From: Strigamia acuminata
Lineage: Eukaryota > Arthropoda > Chilopoda > Geophilomorpha > Linotaeniidae
Length of the DNA: 64,000 nt
Assembly: GCA_949358305.1 (NCBI GenBank)
Contig: OX442314.1
Location: 51,344,581 to 51,408,580, forward strand
Reading direction: 5' to 3'
The notes beneath the pieces were generated by a model that saw only the letters and a list, made by a program, of their open reading frames with translations, made no database searches and was not told where the DNA came from. Made by a program: the position numbers and the translations under genes. Of the stretch, positions 51,060 to 60,590 are shown piece by piece. Numbering within the stretch: position 1 is the stretch's first letter; every line of letters starts with the position of its first letter.

Positions 51060-51350
51060 GAAACACCCCAAAAACAAAAGAAAAACTCCTGAATCAAAAA
51101 GAAAAGAAAGAAAAATGCTTTTTCCAGGCCAAAAATGCTCTGTTGAAAACGAAAAAGGCACTTTAGGGGACCAACAATGCACTTTTCTGGTCCCAAAAAC
51201 ACTTCATTAAACTTAAAATAAACTTTATGGAATCGTAAATGGAAAATATGCACTTTTTGGGCCAAAAACGCACTGATCTGGCCCAAAATGCCTTTCCCAG
51301 ACTCAAAATGCTTTTTGGGGAACTGAAAAGGCACTTTGGGGAAACAAAAC
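51060..51350. repeat. Degenerate AAAATGCACTTTTTGGGCC repeat
   Basis: About ten imperfect units of 25-30 bp (AAAAATGC, CACTTT, GGGCCAAAAA). The open minus-strand frames here are products of the repeat. Confidence 0.7.
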
Positions 51351-51399
51351 ACAAGCGAGAACCTTTAATTTTAATTTTGAATTCGAACTTTATGATCTA

Positions 51400-51520
51400 A
51401 TGATAGAGGGCAATGACTATTTCGGCGTGCATGTGAGCCTCAATGAACTAATGGAGAAAAGAGGTTTACGCCATATCGCGCGCTGCTTTGCCCCGACGGT
51501 CCCGAAGCCACTTTGCATGC
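51400..51520 (+). CDS. Short coding-like segment, unassigned
   Basis: IEGNDYFGVHVSLNELMEKR and GLRHIARCFAPTV; GC-richer than its neighbours, T-rich sequence then CCAG at 51571 suggests a downstream acceptor. Family unknown. Confidence 0.2.
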
Positions 51521-51839
51521 TTTGCTTCTTTTATCTTTTTTTCATTTCTTTACTATTAATATTTATTACCAGATTGATCACAACGACGTCTAGAACAACG
51601 ACGACGTCATCGTACTAGGAGGCGTTAAAGAGACAGTTGAGCTCGAGGTCGAGATAACAATCTGTAACATTCTGCCTTCGCTCACCATGCTGCATAGTAT
51701 TTATCTCTCTCTCAGGTGGTATCGCTTAGTGCTGTGGGTTACCGCCCAACATCGTTTCATGTATCAGTACATTCTTACATTACTACAGTGTCATTTGCGT
51801 TAGTTACCTTAGTTAATTGATAAACAGAATAGTGGCAGG

Positions 51840-52010
51840 TGTTGCGACTAGCAATTCGAATTTGTATTTGGAAATAACTAACTTAACTTTAGAAAGCAGA
51901 TGGCAAAGGATTGAAACTGATTTTGTTGGATTGACAATAAAGGCACACGTACACTTTGAAGTTACATTGAACACTAAAATTTTTTTTCTTTGCAGGATAT
52001 GCAAATATCA
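51840..52010 (-). repeat. BEL/Pao 3' LTR
   Basis: 171 bp. The Pol stop codon (51889-51891) lies inside this LTR. Confidence 0.9.
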
Positions 52011-55000
52011 ATCGTTCCCCCCTTAATACATGAAAATAGAATGACCCATTACAGTGTGGGTCACCGAAATGGATTGGTCTGCGAAGTTTCGTGCGATTCG
52101 GAAGTTGCAACTCGCAGGAACGTACCAGACCGTCGCGACCGACCTTCACATCAGTTATTCGTCCCATCTTCCATGTCAATCTCGGTTGATTTTGGTCTTC
52201 TATTAGGGCGAGATCGCCCACTTGAAATTTCGTATTACTCGAACTCCCTCTCTGTTGACGTAATTCTATTAAATATTCCTTCGTCCATCTCTTCCAAAAA
52301 TGAGTAATAATAAGTTGTCGTCGTTTCCAAACACGCAAGATACTCGCTTGAACTTCAGGTTTATTTGCCGTGGTTGGAACATCTGGTAAACTAATCAATC
52401 GTTTCCCCACGAGAAAATGTGCCGGTGTCAAGGGTGGCTGTTCTGTGGGACCGTCGTAAACATAAGTGAGCGGCCTCGAATTAATCACTGCTTCCACCTC
52501 GATCAATACAGTCGTCAGCCCTTCGTAATTCAATGAGGTGCGACCAATTGTTTTCTTTAATGCTGCTTTAACGGAACGCACCATGCGCTCCCAGAAGCCA
52601 CCCCACCACGGCGCAATCTCAACAATAAATTTCCAAACTATTTTTCTCGAACTCAAAAATCGTTGAAGTTGTTCTGGTAATACATTCTCAAAAAACACAC
52701 GTAATTCCTTATCCGCTCTCTTAAAAGTCTTCGCATTATCTGAATAAATCGTAGCAGGAATTCCACGTCTCCCAATAAATCTCTTAAGTGCATCCACAAA
52801 ACGATCAGCAGACAAATTTGATAACAATTCAAGATGCACGGCTCTCGTGACCGCGCACGTAAATAAAGCAATATAAAGTTTCTCACCGCAATCGGAGTAA
52901 AGTGGACCGGCAAAATCCACACCACACGTTTCGAACGGCGCACTTGGTGTTACTCGGTCGAGTGGCAACAATCCCCATCGTTCCTTGGCCAAACGCCCTT
53001 GTATTTTCCGGCAGCGCACGCATCGACACAATACTGCTTTTATCGTTTTCCTCGCTCGCGTCATCCAAAATCTCTCTCGAAAGTTGCACAGTGTGTCGGT
53101 GAGTCCTCCATGCATGGCACGCTCGTGTTCATCCTTGATTATTAATTTCGTGACATAATTATTACTTGGTAAGACGTATGGTTCCCGCACATCTCGTTCG
53201 ACATCTGCCAGTGTCCATCGATGTGTAGCTCGCATTAACCCGTCTTCGTCCAGGATTGGCGCCATTTGCGCAAGCACCGATGATTTTTCAATCATTTTCT
53301 TCTCGTGTAGGCACTTTAACTCTTGAGCAAAATTCAATTCTTGCAAATGTCCAATCCAGTACTGCTCGCCTTTAATTATCTCGTTTCCAGTCAGCTCGCC
53401 TTTAATTTTATCATTAGTTCTCAAATTCGTAATAAATCGAAATACCCATGCCGTTGCTCTTTTCAGTCTTGTCCACCGACTAAATCTCGTGCAGTCAATC
53501 ACTTGGACTTTCTCGTTCACAGCATTCACAATTATTTCTTCGTTTTTGTCCATTTCCACCGCAATATCGCTCTCGACTGGCCACTCGGATTCGTCTTTAC
53601 TCAACCACTCAGGTCCCTCTTGCCAAAAAACATTATTAGTTAGTTCTTGCATTGTTACACCACGAGTCACCAGATCCGCTGGGTTTTCTTTGCCAGGACA
53701 ATGTCGCCAGCAATCCTTGTCAGTCGTTTCGCCGATCTCTTTCACTCGGTTGAAAACAAATGTAACCGGTCTATTTTTGGTTTCTCTCAACCAATGCAAA
53801 ACAATTTTCGAATCGGTCCATAATGTAATGCGACTAGATCCGAGTGTTGACTGTAACGTTGGCACCAAGCGAGCTGCAATTAGGGCACCCATTAACTCCA
53901 ATTTCGGCAGTGTTAGTTCTTTCAATGGGGCCACGCGACATCTAGAAATGACAAATTGACAATTAATAGTTTTTGTTTCTTTATTTGTCACTCGAGTGTA
54001 GGCGACCACGCCATACGCACGAGGACTCGCATCGCAGAAAATGTGAATCTGTCGCTCTTCTAAATCATCTCCCCAATTAAATAATTGCCTTGGAAAAGAC
54101 AAACATTTAATTTCTGGCACTTGAATGTACCAGTCCGACCAGATTTTTCTCACATTCTCTGGAATATCTGTATCCCAACCCAAATTTAATTTCCACAATT
54201 GTTGGAAATAAATCTTTGCAGTGACCACAAATGGGTTTGCAAATCCAAGCGGATCAAAGATCATTGCTGTAAACCTGATAACCGACCTTTTTGTAAATTT
54301 AACAAGTTCCAATTCCCTTAATAAATCATTAGTTTCTAAACCCAATTGATCGGTTTCAGTATCCCAAGTTATACCAAGCACTTTGGCCTCTTTCTTTAAA
54401 ACCAGTTCTTCTGACTTCGGATCGTCGTGAATAATCAATTTTCTTAATTCGGGGTCGCTCGATCGCCATTTTGTCAATTTCATATTACCCCTCTTCATAA
54501 CTTCAGTACTTTCACGATAAACTCGGACGGATTCTTCTGTGGTGTTCGTATTATTAACAAAGTCGTCGACATACAAATCTTCCTTCAAACGTTCGCACGT
54601 GTCTGGAAACTCTTCTTCGTGCTTTTCCACGTGTTGCTTCACCGTGGCGTTGAGCAGGAACGGACTTGGTTTTGCGCCAAAGAGCACTCGAGTCTGTCGC
54701 AATTCGATTAACTCCACAGAGTCTTCGCCATTCCAGTCTTCTTCCAGCCAGAAGAAACGCGTAACATCACGCTCGTCCTCCTTCAGATGGATCCGGTGAA
54801 ACGCCTTTTCAATGTCCGCAATCGTCCCGTATTTGCCCGTTCGAAATTTTAAAATCACATTAGTCAATTTAGGTAACATATTTGGCCCTGATGCGAGACA
54901 GTCGTTGAGGGAAAAACTCCCTTTCGCGTGCGAAGACGCGTCATAAACAATACGCAGCTTTGTTGTCGTGCGCGTTTCGTCAATCACAGGTCGATGTGGA

Positions 55001-57231
55001 ATATAATAAATCGTATTTGATGTACTCACGCTTGGAACCTTCTCAACAATACCAGTTAGCAGTTGTTCATCGATCACCTTCTTATATTCCAGGTACAACT
55101 TCGGGTTTTTTCGAAAACGATTCACCAAGCTCCAAAATCGCTTTTTGGCTACTTCGCGGTTGTCGTCGAGTTCTTTCCTGTTGAGTTTCCATGGTAACTC
55201 GACCTCGTAGTGATCGTTTACCCATTTGATACTCTTGCCGAATTGTTCCATCGTGTTTAAGTCGTCCACGCCCTGTCCCACCGTTTCGTGCTTGATGCCG
55301 ACAGACTCGAGACTCCAAAAGCGTTCTAGAAGTTCATTTAAATGGTCAGTAACTACAACCTTATTTACTCTAACCAGAGTGGACACGGTTTTCTCTGCTC
55401 CTTTCGTGGCTCCATGTAGTGTCCATCCGAATACAGTCTCGATTGCCATCAACTTCTCTTCGATTCGTTCTTGTCGGCCAGTCGTCACCTTCCAAAAATT
55501 ATCACAACCGATTAAAATTGAAATTCCATCATCAAATTGAATGTTTTTATCGGTGGCCAAAGTAATATTTCTTTTTTCCAATTCGCGTATGATTCTCGGA
55601 TCAGTTCTCCCCCTCACCGACTCCATAATCCACGGTGATTCCATTGCTTCGAGTTCTAAACTGTAATTAGAGTTAAAGCAATTGTTAAGGGTAAATTTCA
55701 CACGCTTTCTGTTCGTAATAGTGGGTTCAGTCTCCCCAAACGTTAACAATGCAATGTTCTGTTCTCCAATCTGCTCCAAACCCAATTCTCGCGACAATCG
55801 TTCGGTGATAAAGCTCTTCTGCGACCCGCCATCAAGAAAACACTGCACTTTTCGTTTTTTCGTTGCCCCACAAGCTTCTACTACGAGGATCTGTAACATT
55901 AAAGTTGACTCTTGAACCTCCTGGTTGGCGACAGCTGATGTTTTGGTGATTTCCGGTTCCTTCACGACCTCCGTATCGCATATGTACGTGTGATGGTTGC
56001 GTTCACACTTCTTGCATTTAAATTTCGATTTGCACATTCTCGAGATGTGGTTTTCTTTGAGGCATCGGTAGCACCTCCTCGCTTTCTTGCAAGCTTCCTT
56101 TCGTTCCTCGATGGTAAGCGGGCAATCAGGACTTGAATGCTCGGTCTTGTTGCAAAAAGTGCATTTATACACGATTGCCGACAATGCTGAAGCAGAACCA
56201 TTCGGATTAGATTTATTTGTGAACTTCCTGTATACCTCTTCTTGTTTCTTGACAGCTGGGGCGTCTTTCTTTTCGTTCGTATCGCTCCTGTCGTTGGTCG
56301 CCTTGGTTCTCTCGCGCATCGTGACTTCAAACTTGAAAAAGTTCAAGAACTCCTTCATTGACCACGGTGTGTCACCTCTTGGCCTCGCAAAATCGTGTTG
56401 CATCGAGTCAGGGGTTGCACGAGCCAAAATCGGTCCCAAAAGCGCTCCAAATGTTGAGGCATCTACTCTTAAATTCTCCAAACTGGTTATATGCAAGTCA
56501 CAAAAATCGTACAGTTCACGCAAAGCAACAATGTTATTCGCATCTTTTACGGGTTTCATTTCAAGAAATTTCTGCATGTGAGCATTGATGATTAAATCGG
56601 GTTTACCAAATCGATTGGTCAGCAAATCGATCGCGCTGTCGTAATTTCCGTCGGTCACCGTCAAGCCACTTATCGCGTTGGCCGCCAATCCCTCGACCAT
56701 CGACCGCAAGTAAACGAATTTCGCCGTTTTGGGAAGCGAAGTGTTGTTGTGCACACTGAGCTGGAAGTTTGCCCAGAATCGTGTCCACGTCTCGGGCGTT
56801 CCTTGAAACTTCACTACTTCCAGCTTGGGTAGTTTCATACTCGCGCATTGTTGATTCGGGTTGGGTGGTGGTACGAGAGGATTATTAATCGGTAAATTTG
56901 GATTTTGTACTTGCGTTTTTACAGATGCGATCTCCTTCAGCGCGGCTTCGAGGGTTATCTTGGCAGCAAGCAGCTCGTCTTGGAATTCTTCGGCCGCCAT
57001 CGTGTCTTCTGCAACTTCATCGATGTTGGTTATTTGGTCGGCCACAAGAATGTCTAGTTTTTCGATTTTTGGCCACTTTGACTGCAGTTGTGCCTGGATG
57101 CACAATAACTTCACTTCGTTGACCGGATCCTGCTTCAACTCGTTTTTCAACGTGCTGAAGATGTTGCGAATATTCGTCCGCGCTGCTTCTCTTTGTCGAC
57201 GGTTTTTTTCTAAATCAGCCATTACACTCAA
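51889..57231 (-). CDS. BEL/Pao Gag-Pol polyprotein, 1780 codons
   Basis: Domain order: Gag with coiled-coil N-part (residues 1-110); CCHC-type knuckles at about 370-435 (CTFCNKTEHSSPDC, CYRCLKENHISRMC, CKKCERNHHTYIC); aspartic protease with CFLDGGSQKSFI; BEL-type RT with LRIVYDASSHAKGSFSLND, IADIEKAFHRIHL, LFGAKPSPFLLNA and the active site LYVDDFVNN; RNase H with IHIFCDASPRAYGVVAY; zinc domain (CRCVRCRKIQG); integrase with TCGVDFAGPLY, IYSDNAKTF and WWGGFWERMVRSVK (D,D,E). One unbroken frame covers everything and ends within the 3' LTR. No disabling change is visible, so the element may be active or recently so. Confidence 0.95.
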   Translation of the reverse strand: MSVMADLEKNRRQREAARTNIRNIFSTLKNELKQDPVNEVKLLCIQAQLQSKWPKIEKLDILVADQITNIDEVAEDTMAAEEFQDELLAAKITLEAALKEIASVKTQVQNPNLPINNPLVPPPNPNQQCASMKLPKLEVVKFQGTPETWTRFWANFQLSVHNNTSLPKTAKFVYLRSMVEGLAANAISGLTVTDGNYDSAIDLLTNRFGKPDLIINAHMQKFLEMKPVKDANNIVALRELYDFCDLHITSLENLRVDASTFGALLGPILARATPDSMQHDFARPRGDTPWSMKEFLNFFKFEVTMRERTKATNDRSDTNEKKDAPAVKKQEEVYRKFTNKSNPNGSASALSAIVYKCTFCNKTEHSSPDCPLTIEERKEACKKARRCYRCLKENHISRMCKSKFKCKKCERNHHTYICDTEVVKEPEITKTSAVANQEVQESTLMLQILVVEACGATKKRKVQCFLDGGSQKSFITERLSRELGLEQIGEQNIALLTFGETEPTITNRKRVKFTLNNCFNSNYSLELEAMESPWIMESVRGRTDPRIIRELEKRNITLATDKNIQFDDGISILIGCDNFWKVTTGRQERIEEKLMAIETVFGWTLHGATKGAEKTVSTLVRVNKVVVTDHLNELLERFWSLESVGIKHETVGQGVDDLNTMEQFGKSIKWVNDHYEVELPWKLNRKELDDNREVAKKRFWSLVNRFRKNPKLYLEYKKVIDEQLLTGIVEKVPSVSTSNTIYYIPHRPVIDETRTTTKLRIVYDASSHAKGSFSLNDCLASGPNMLPKLTNVILKFRTGKYGTIADIEKAFHRIHLKEDERDVTRFFWLEEDWNGEDSVELIELRQTRVLFGAKPSPFLLNATVKQHVEKHEEEFPDTCERLKEDLYVDDFVNNTNTTEESVRVYRESTEVMKRGNMKLTKWRSSDPELRKLIIHDDPKSEELVLKKEAKVLGITWDTETDQLGLETNDLLRELELVKFTKRSVIRFTAMIFDPLGFANPFVVTAKIYFQQLWKLNLGWDTDIPENVRKIWSDWYIQVPEIKCLSFPRQLFNWGDDLEERQIHIFCDASPRAYGVVAYTRVTNKETKTINCQFVISRCRVAPLKELTLPKLELMGALIAARLVPTLQSTLGSSRITLWTDSKIVLHWLRETKNRPVTFVFNRVKEIGETTDKDCWRHCPGKENPADLVTRGVTMQELTNNVFWQEGPEWLSKDESEWPVESDIAVEMDKNEEIIVNAVNEKVQVIDCTRFSRWTRLKRATAWVFRFITNLRTNDKIKGELTGNEIIKGEQYWIGHLQELNFAQELKCLHEKKMIEKSSVLAQMAPILDEDGLMRATHRWTLADVERDVREPYVLPSNNYVTKLIIKDEHERAMHGGLTDTLCNFRERFWMTRARKTIKAVLCRCVRCRKIQGRLAKERWGLLPLDRVTPSAPFETCGVDFAGPLYSDCGEKLYIALFTCAVTRAVHLELLSNLSADRFVDALKRFIGRRGIPATIYSDNAKTFKRADKELRVFFENVLPEQLQRFLSSRKIVWKFIVEIAPWWGGFWERMVRSVKAALKKTIGRTSLNYEGLTTVLIEVEAVINSRPLTYVYDGPTEQPPLTPAHFLVGKRLISLPDVPTTANKPEVQASILRVWKRRQLIITHFWKRWTKEYLIELRQQRGSSSNTKFQVGDLALIEDQNQPRLTWKMGRITDVKVGRDGLVRSCELQLPNRTKLRRPIHFGDPHCNGSFYFHVLRGERLIFAYPAKKKNFSVQCNFKVYVCLYCQSNKISFNPLPSAF

Positions 57232-57280
57232 ACTTTTTCCTGGTTTTTTTACTAACTATTTCCCGGGTTTCGGCACCATA

Positions 57281-57451
57281 TGTTGCGACTAGCAATTCGA
57301 ATTTGTATTTGGAAATAACTAACTTAACTTTAGAAAGCAGATGGCAAAGGATTGAAACTGATTTTGTTGGATTGACAATAAAGGCACACGTACACTTTGA
57401 AGTTACATTGAACACTAAAATTTTTTTTCTTTGCAGGATATGCAAATATCA
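57281..57451 (-). repeat. BEL/Pao 5' LTR
   Basis: Copy of 51840-52010 with no difference seen. Confidence 0.9.
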
Positions 57452-57512
57452 ATCGTTCCCCCCTTAATACATGAAAATAGAATGACCCATTACAGTGTGG
57501 GTCACCGAAATG
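57452..57512 (-). repeat. Extra piece of BEL internal sequence outside the 5' LTR
   Basis: Identical to 52011-52071, including the purine tract and CCCATTACAGTGTGGGTCAC. It then changes abruptly to unrelated sequence at 57513. Confidence 0.9.
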
Positions 57513-57870
57513 ACCCTCTGGTGACCAAACATGGCGTCACCTTCAATTCCCCCCTAGATGGCGTGGTCCTTTGAAACTCCAGTTTCCACAGCAGGTACGC
57601 AAGTGATTGAGAGGAATGAGTCATTGTGTAAGCGAATTTGGAAGGAGAAGAAAGATCAGGAATGTAGTTCAATTTTGTGACCTTGATCCAATGTGGAAAT
57701 CCCATGTGAGGGTCTCTCCGGGGGGGAGTTATGTAATTTCGCAACCCAGAACGTGTTTTGGGCACTTCCGGTTTGACCAGCAACACATGCAAGTCGCGAT
57801 TCGTGTGCGATGTGAATAAATCCGTTGTAACTTCAACAATCTGTGAGTTCTCATTCCAACGATGAACAAC
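57513..57870 (+). mobile_element. 3' end and LTR of a Gypsy-type element
   Basis: CCATGTGAGGGTCTCTCC, a purine tract (CCGGGGGGGAGTTA), then TGTAATTTCGCAACC (57735) to TTCTCATTCCAAC, with GTGAATAAATCC inside. Same design as 29650-29824. No gag or pol adjoins it here. Confidence 0.4.
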
Positions 57871-58257
57871 AAATAAGTGAGGAGAGTAGGAGGGGAAAAA
57901 GAGAAGGAAAGAGTTTTGGACTTTGATTTGGAGGAAGAGGAACCACAACAAAGATTGGAGTCAGGTGAAGAATGACTGGAGGTTTCAGAGACCAGCGTAT
58001 CAACCAGCATGGCATGAAGATTACCAAATGGGACACAGAGAGAAAGGACTGTTTTGTTTTGGGTTGAGTTTTATTGATTTTTGTTTTTTCTTATTTTATT
58101 TTGTTTTATTTACGTTTGGTTTTATTTTTGTTGTTTTATTGATTGTTTCTTGTACAGCTTTTGATTTCCCCGAACCGTGAAGGCTCGTGGGATTGGCTGC
58201 GTAATTCTCTCGATGTTTCGAAACCACACCAAAAGATATGGTTTTTTCCAGTGCCCC
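57871..58257. other. No gene recognised
   Basis: T-rich in the second half. Confidence 0.4.
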
Positions 58258-58677
58258 CAATTGTGACGGGGCGTCTCTCTCATGACAATCTGGAGATTGA
58301 CTACCATGGGTGGGACCGGACCTTCACGTAATAATGGAGACAGGGACTCCGGATTGTTGGGTTTGGCCTTTAATTCGTTGTCTAGGGGTCGGAGTTCCCA
58401 TCACCCGTGCTGGTGGCAAAGGGCACACCACACCCACAACCGTCCCATCACTTACAGGACGGTTTGCCCGTGAGTGACGTGGTCGGTTGGCATAACTCAT
58501 TCTGCTGTGGTACTTATTTAACAGCCCATGTAGACGCTCATGGAGGCTGCAACAGGGACATCTCCCTGCTACTGAGCGTCATAATGGTGAATTGGAGAAG
58601 AGCAGAGCCAACTTAAACACTGAACTGCCCAGGCTGGCTGAAGGACCTCTGTAGCACACATCCTCACCCTGTGCTGT

Positions 58678-58714
<37 letters not shown>

Positions 58715-58860
58715 CACACTCTCTTCTATGGTGGCCCTGATGCTCCACCTACAAATTGAAAATTAAATTCATAGATTCATGACCCTGACCCGCCACCAGA
58801 AAAATAAAATTTGAATTTGAAGTTTTAATTTTCAATTTTCAAAATAAAAAATTAAAAATA

Positions 58861-58926
58861 TAATTAGCCAATTACAGAGTGAGTTCAACTCGCTCTGTGA
58901 TTACTCGCTCTGTGATTGGCTAATTG
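58861..58926. repeat. Hairpin with duplicated inner segment
   Basis: Arms starting AATTAGCCAATTACAGAG pair with the complement near 58903-58925 with two G-T positions; ACTCGCTCTGTGATT is repeated twice in the right half. Confidence 0.8.
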
Positions 58927-59011
58927 CAAATCCGTCTATCCCTGGATTAAAATATCCTCCATTCTCGAGTTCTGAGCTATTATTTGAACACTCACACATT
59001 AGACACTAGAA

Positions 59012-59300
59012 ATGTTTTTTTGGCCATTTTTGCTTGAGCGAATGATGGCCGGTTACATCAATATTGCAGTTGTCGCCATCGCGGTCATTTGTTATAAGAA
59101 AGTAAGATTAATGTAAATTTCATTTTATTTAAAATTGATTTAAATATTTTTTTCAGTTTATGTCGGCGAATGACCCCAATTTTTTTCCAAATTGGATTTT
59201 AAATATTGGTGGCGGAGTTCAATCCATCACGAACACAAATGTGGTGTACAATTATAGCAGACACATCGTAAGAAGAAAGTGTAACACGGACCCGAAGTGA
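59012..59300 (+). CDS. Two-exon gene for a 77-aa putative membrane protein inside element T
   Basis: Exon 1 (59012-59101) encodes 30 residues: MFFWPFLLERMMAGY, then INIAVVAIAVICYKK. The intron 59102-59156 (55 nt) has GTAAGA and TTTTTTTCAG. Exon 2 (59157-59300) encodes 47 residues beginning FMSANDPNFFPNWI and including GGGVQSITNTNVV and SRHIVRRKCNTDPK. Both exons join in frame without a stop. The hydrophobic run from about residue 14 to 28 looks like one membrane helix or signal anchor, followed by a basic patch. The intron size matches others in this window. No family recognised. It may be element-encoded or a captured host gene; expression is unproven. Confidence 0.4.
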
Positions 59301-59932
59301 AGCAAAGACCCTGAGCGGGCAAGGCTACCTGCCATACGGAGCAGTGGACCGAGCGTTCGAGTCCCACTCCCACGAGTTTTCGTTCCGTCAAAAGCTGTAT
59401 CTCAGAACACAATTTCTTACATGCACATAGCATTGCCACGTGCGTCGCCCGAGTCTATTGCACAACTGCGCACACACTCTTTCTCTTCAGATAAGACATG
59501 CACACTCTCCCATGAGGTGGCGGGAGGGTGGGGAAGAGTCGAAAGATTCGGCTCTCCTTTTATCTTATTTTTTTGTTTTATTTTTATTTTTATTAGCGTT
59601 CTTATTTTCATTTTTATTCTCGTTTTTATTTTCGTTTATATTTTTATATTTTTTATTTTTTTTCCCTCCACCACCATCATCGCTATAATCTCTTGCGGCG
59701 GTCGGCGACATTTTCCTGGTGGCGGGTCAGGGTCATGAATCTATGAATTCAATTTTCAATTTGTAGATGGCGCATCAAGGCCACCATACTCTTCTCCCAC
59801 ACCACTCAGCTCCCTTCTTCCCCACTGGGTCAGTCTACCTTGCAAGATGGGTGATCAGGTGCCAGAGAGCAGTGTGTGGAGTGAAGTGGGTCACCGTGGG
59901 TGGCCAGAGGGTCACAATTTCTAATTGCATTT

Positions 59933-60072
59933 TCCATTTTAAGTAGCAGTTATGTTAAGCTTCTCCCAGTGTAGCTTTATGGGGATTTTTTCTAATAGTT
60001 CAATATTTGATAAGTTTATTATTATCATTTTATTTAATTTTTATTTTATTTAAATTATAATTTTTATTTCAG
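59933..60072. other. AT-rich, ends in a splice acceptor-like TTTATTTCAG
   Basis: Possible intron of the gene whose exon starts at 60073. Confidence 0.3.
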
Positions 60073-60197
60073 ATAAGAATATTAGATAAGAAAACCAAAG
60101 GAAAATGAAAAATTTACTGTTTTAAAATGGCTGCCAAACAAAAGGGAATTTTGATTCAGGACATTGACAACAGCAAGAAGCCATCAATTGTTGCAGG
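60073..60197 (+). CDS. Putative first coding exon, unassigned
   Basis: TTTATTTCAG precedes it; ATG at 60127 gives MAAKQKGILIQDIDNSKKPS and IVA, then GTGAGT. The start context (AAAATGG) is good. No second exon was found downstream. Gene not recognised. Confidence 0.3.
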
Positions 60198-60590
60198 TGA
60201 GTTTAATTTGTCCCATTTTACAATTTTCAACGATTTTAAAGGATTGGGATAAAATTAAAATTTAAACTTGCATGTTTACGAATAAATAATATTATTGGTG
60301 ATGAAATTTAATTTTTTTTAGCTAATTCGTTTTTAACAAACTCTCGTTATAACGAATCGATTTCGCCATTCCCTTGCGATTCGTTAAAGAGAGTTTAGAC
60401 TGCATATTGTATATTGTACCCATTATGACGTCGACAAAGATCCGTTCCTGGGTGGCCTCAAAGGATGACTTGAGCCATTAGATGTGTGGAATAAAAAAAT
60501 AACAGGCCAGAATTGTGCATTTAAGAGTGAGTATAGTTTTTTTTCAGTTACCCTTATTTGCTTGGATCAGCCAAGAAATAGAGACAATTT
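60198..60590. other. No gene; palindromic remnant
   Basis: AACTCTCGTTATAACGAATC and GATTCGTTAAAGAGAGTTTA (60340-60400) form an imperfect inverted pair like the ends of a small DNA element. Confidence 0.4.

Larger units (their letters stand above)
51840..57451 (-). mobile_element. BEL/Pao LTR retrotransposon, coding-intact
   Basis: The element lies on the minus strand. Two LTRs of 171 bp (51840-52010 and 57281-57451, TGATATTTGC...CGCAACA) appear identical. After the 5' LTR and two bases comes TGGTGCCGAAACCCGGGA, a primer-binding-like site. The purine tract GGGGGGAACGAT precedes the 3' LTR. No target duplication is seen; instead, 61 bp of internal 3' sequence recur outside the 5' LTR (57452-57512), which points to a tandem or recombined origin. 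Confidence 0.9.
58727..59788. mobile_element. 1062-bp TIR element (element T) carrying a spliced gene
   Basis: Terminal inverted repeats of 71 bp (58727-58797, 59718-59788) begin TATGGTGGCC and differ at about four positions. CTCTTC flanks both sides (58721-58726, 59789-59794), a 6-bp duplication. No transposase ORF. Inside are a 23-bp imperfect hairpin (58861-58925), a putative two-exon gene (59012-59300) and a T-rich tract (59565-59670). Superfamily not assigned. Confidence 0.8.
58258..59932 (-). mobile_element. Family D element, inverted, split by a second element
   Basis: Ends TGTGACGGGG (58258) and GGGTCACA (59932). Both halves match 7837-8422 in inverse orientation (CACACCACTCAGCTCCCTTC versus GGGAGCTAAGTGGTGTGG). 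Without the insertion it would be about 610 bp, the size of the complete D copy. Confidence 0.7.

Noticed and set aside
51047-51354. Phe/Lys/Gly-rich repeated peptide on the minus strand
   Set aside because: Product of the degenerate AAAATGCAC repeat; no start context or splice sites.
52902-57292. Plus-strand ORFs opposite the BEL/Pao polyprotein
   Set aside because: Antisense shadows of gag-pol.
59330-59410. tRNA or tRNA-derived SINE
   Set aside because: GTTCGAGTCC resembles a B box, but the flanking bases do not form a T stem and no convincing A box or acceptor stem is present.
59421-59738. Phe/Ile-rich 105-codon ORF (apparent membrane protein)
   Set aside because: The hydrophobic part is a TTTTTATTTTC simple tract inside element T.
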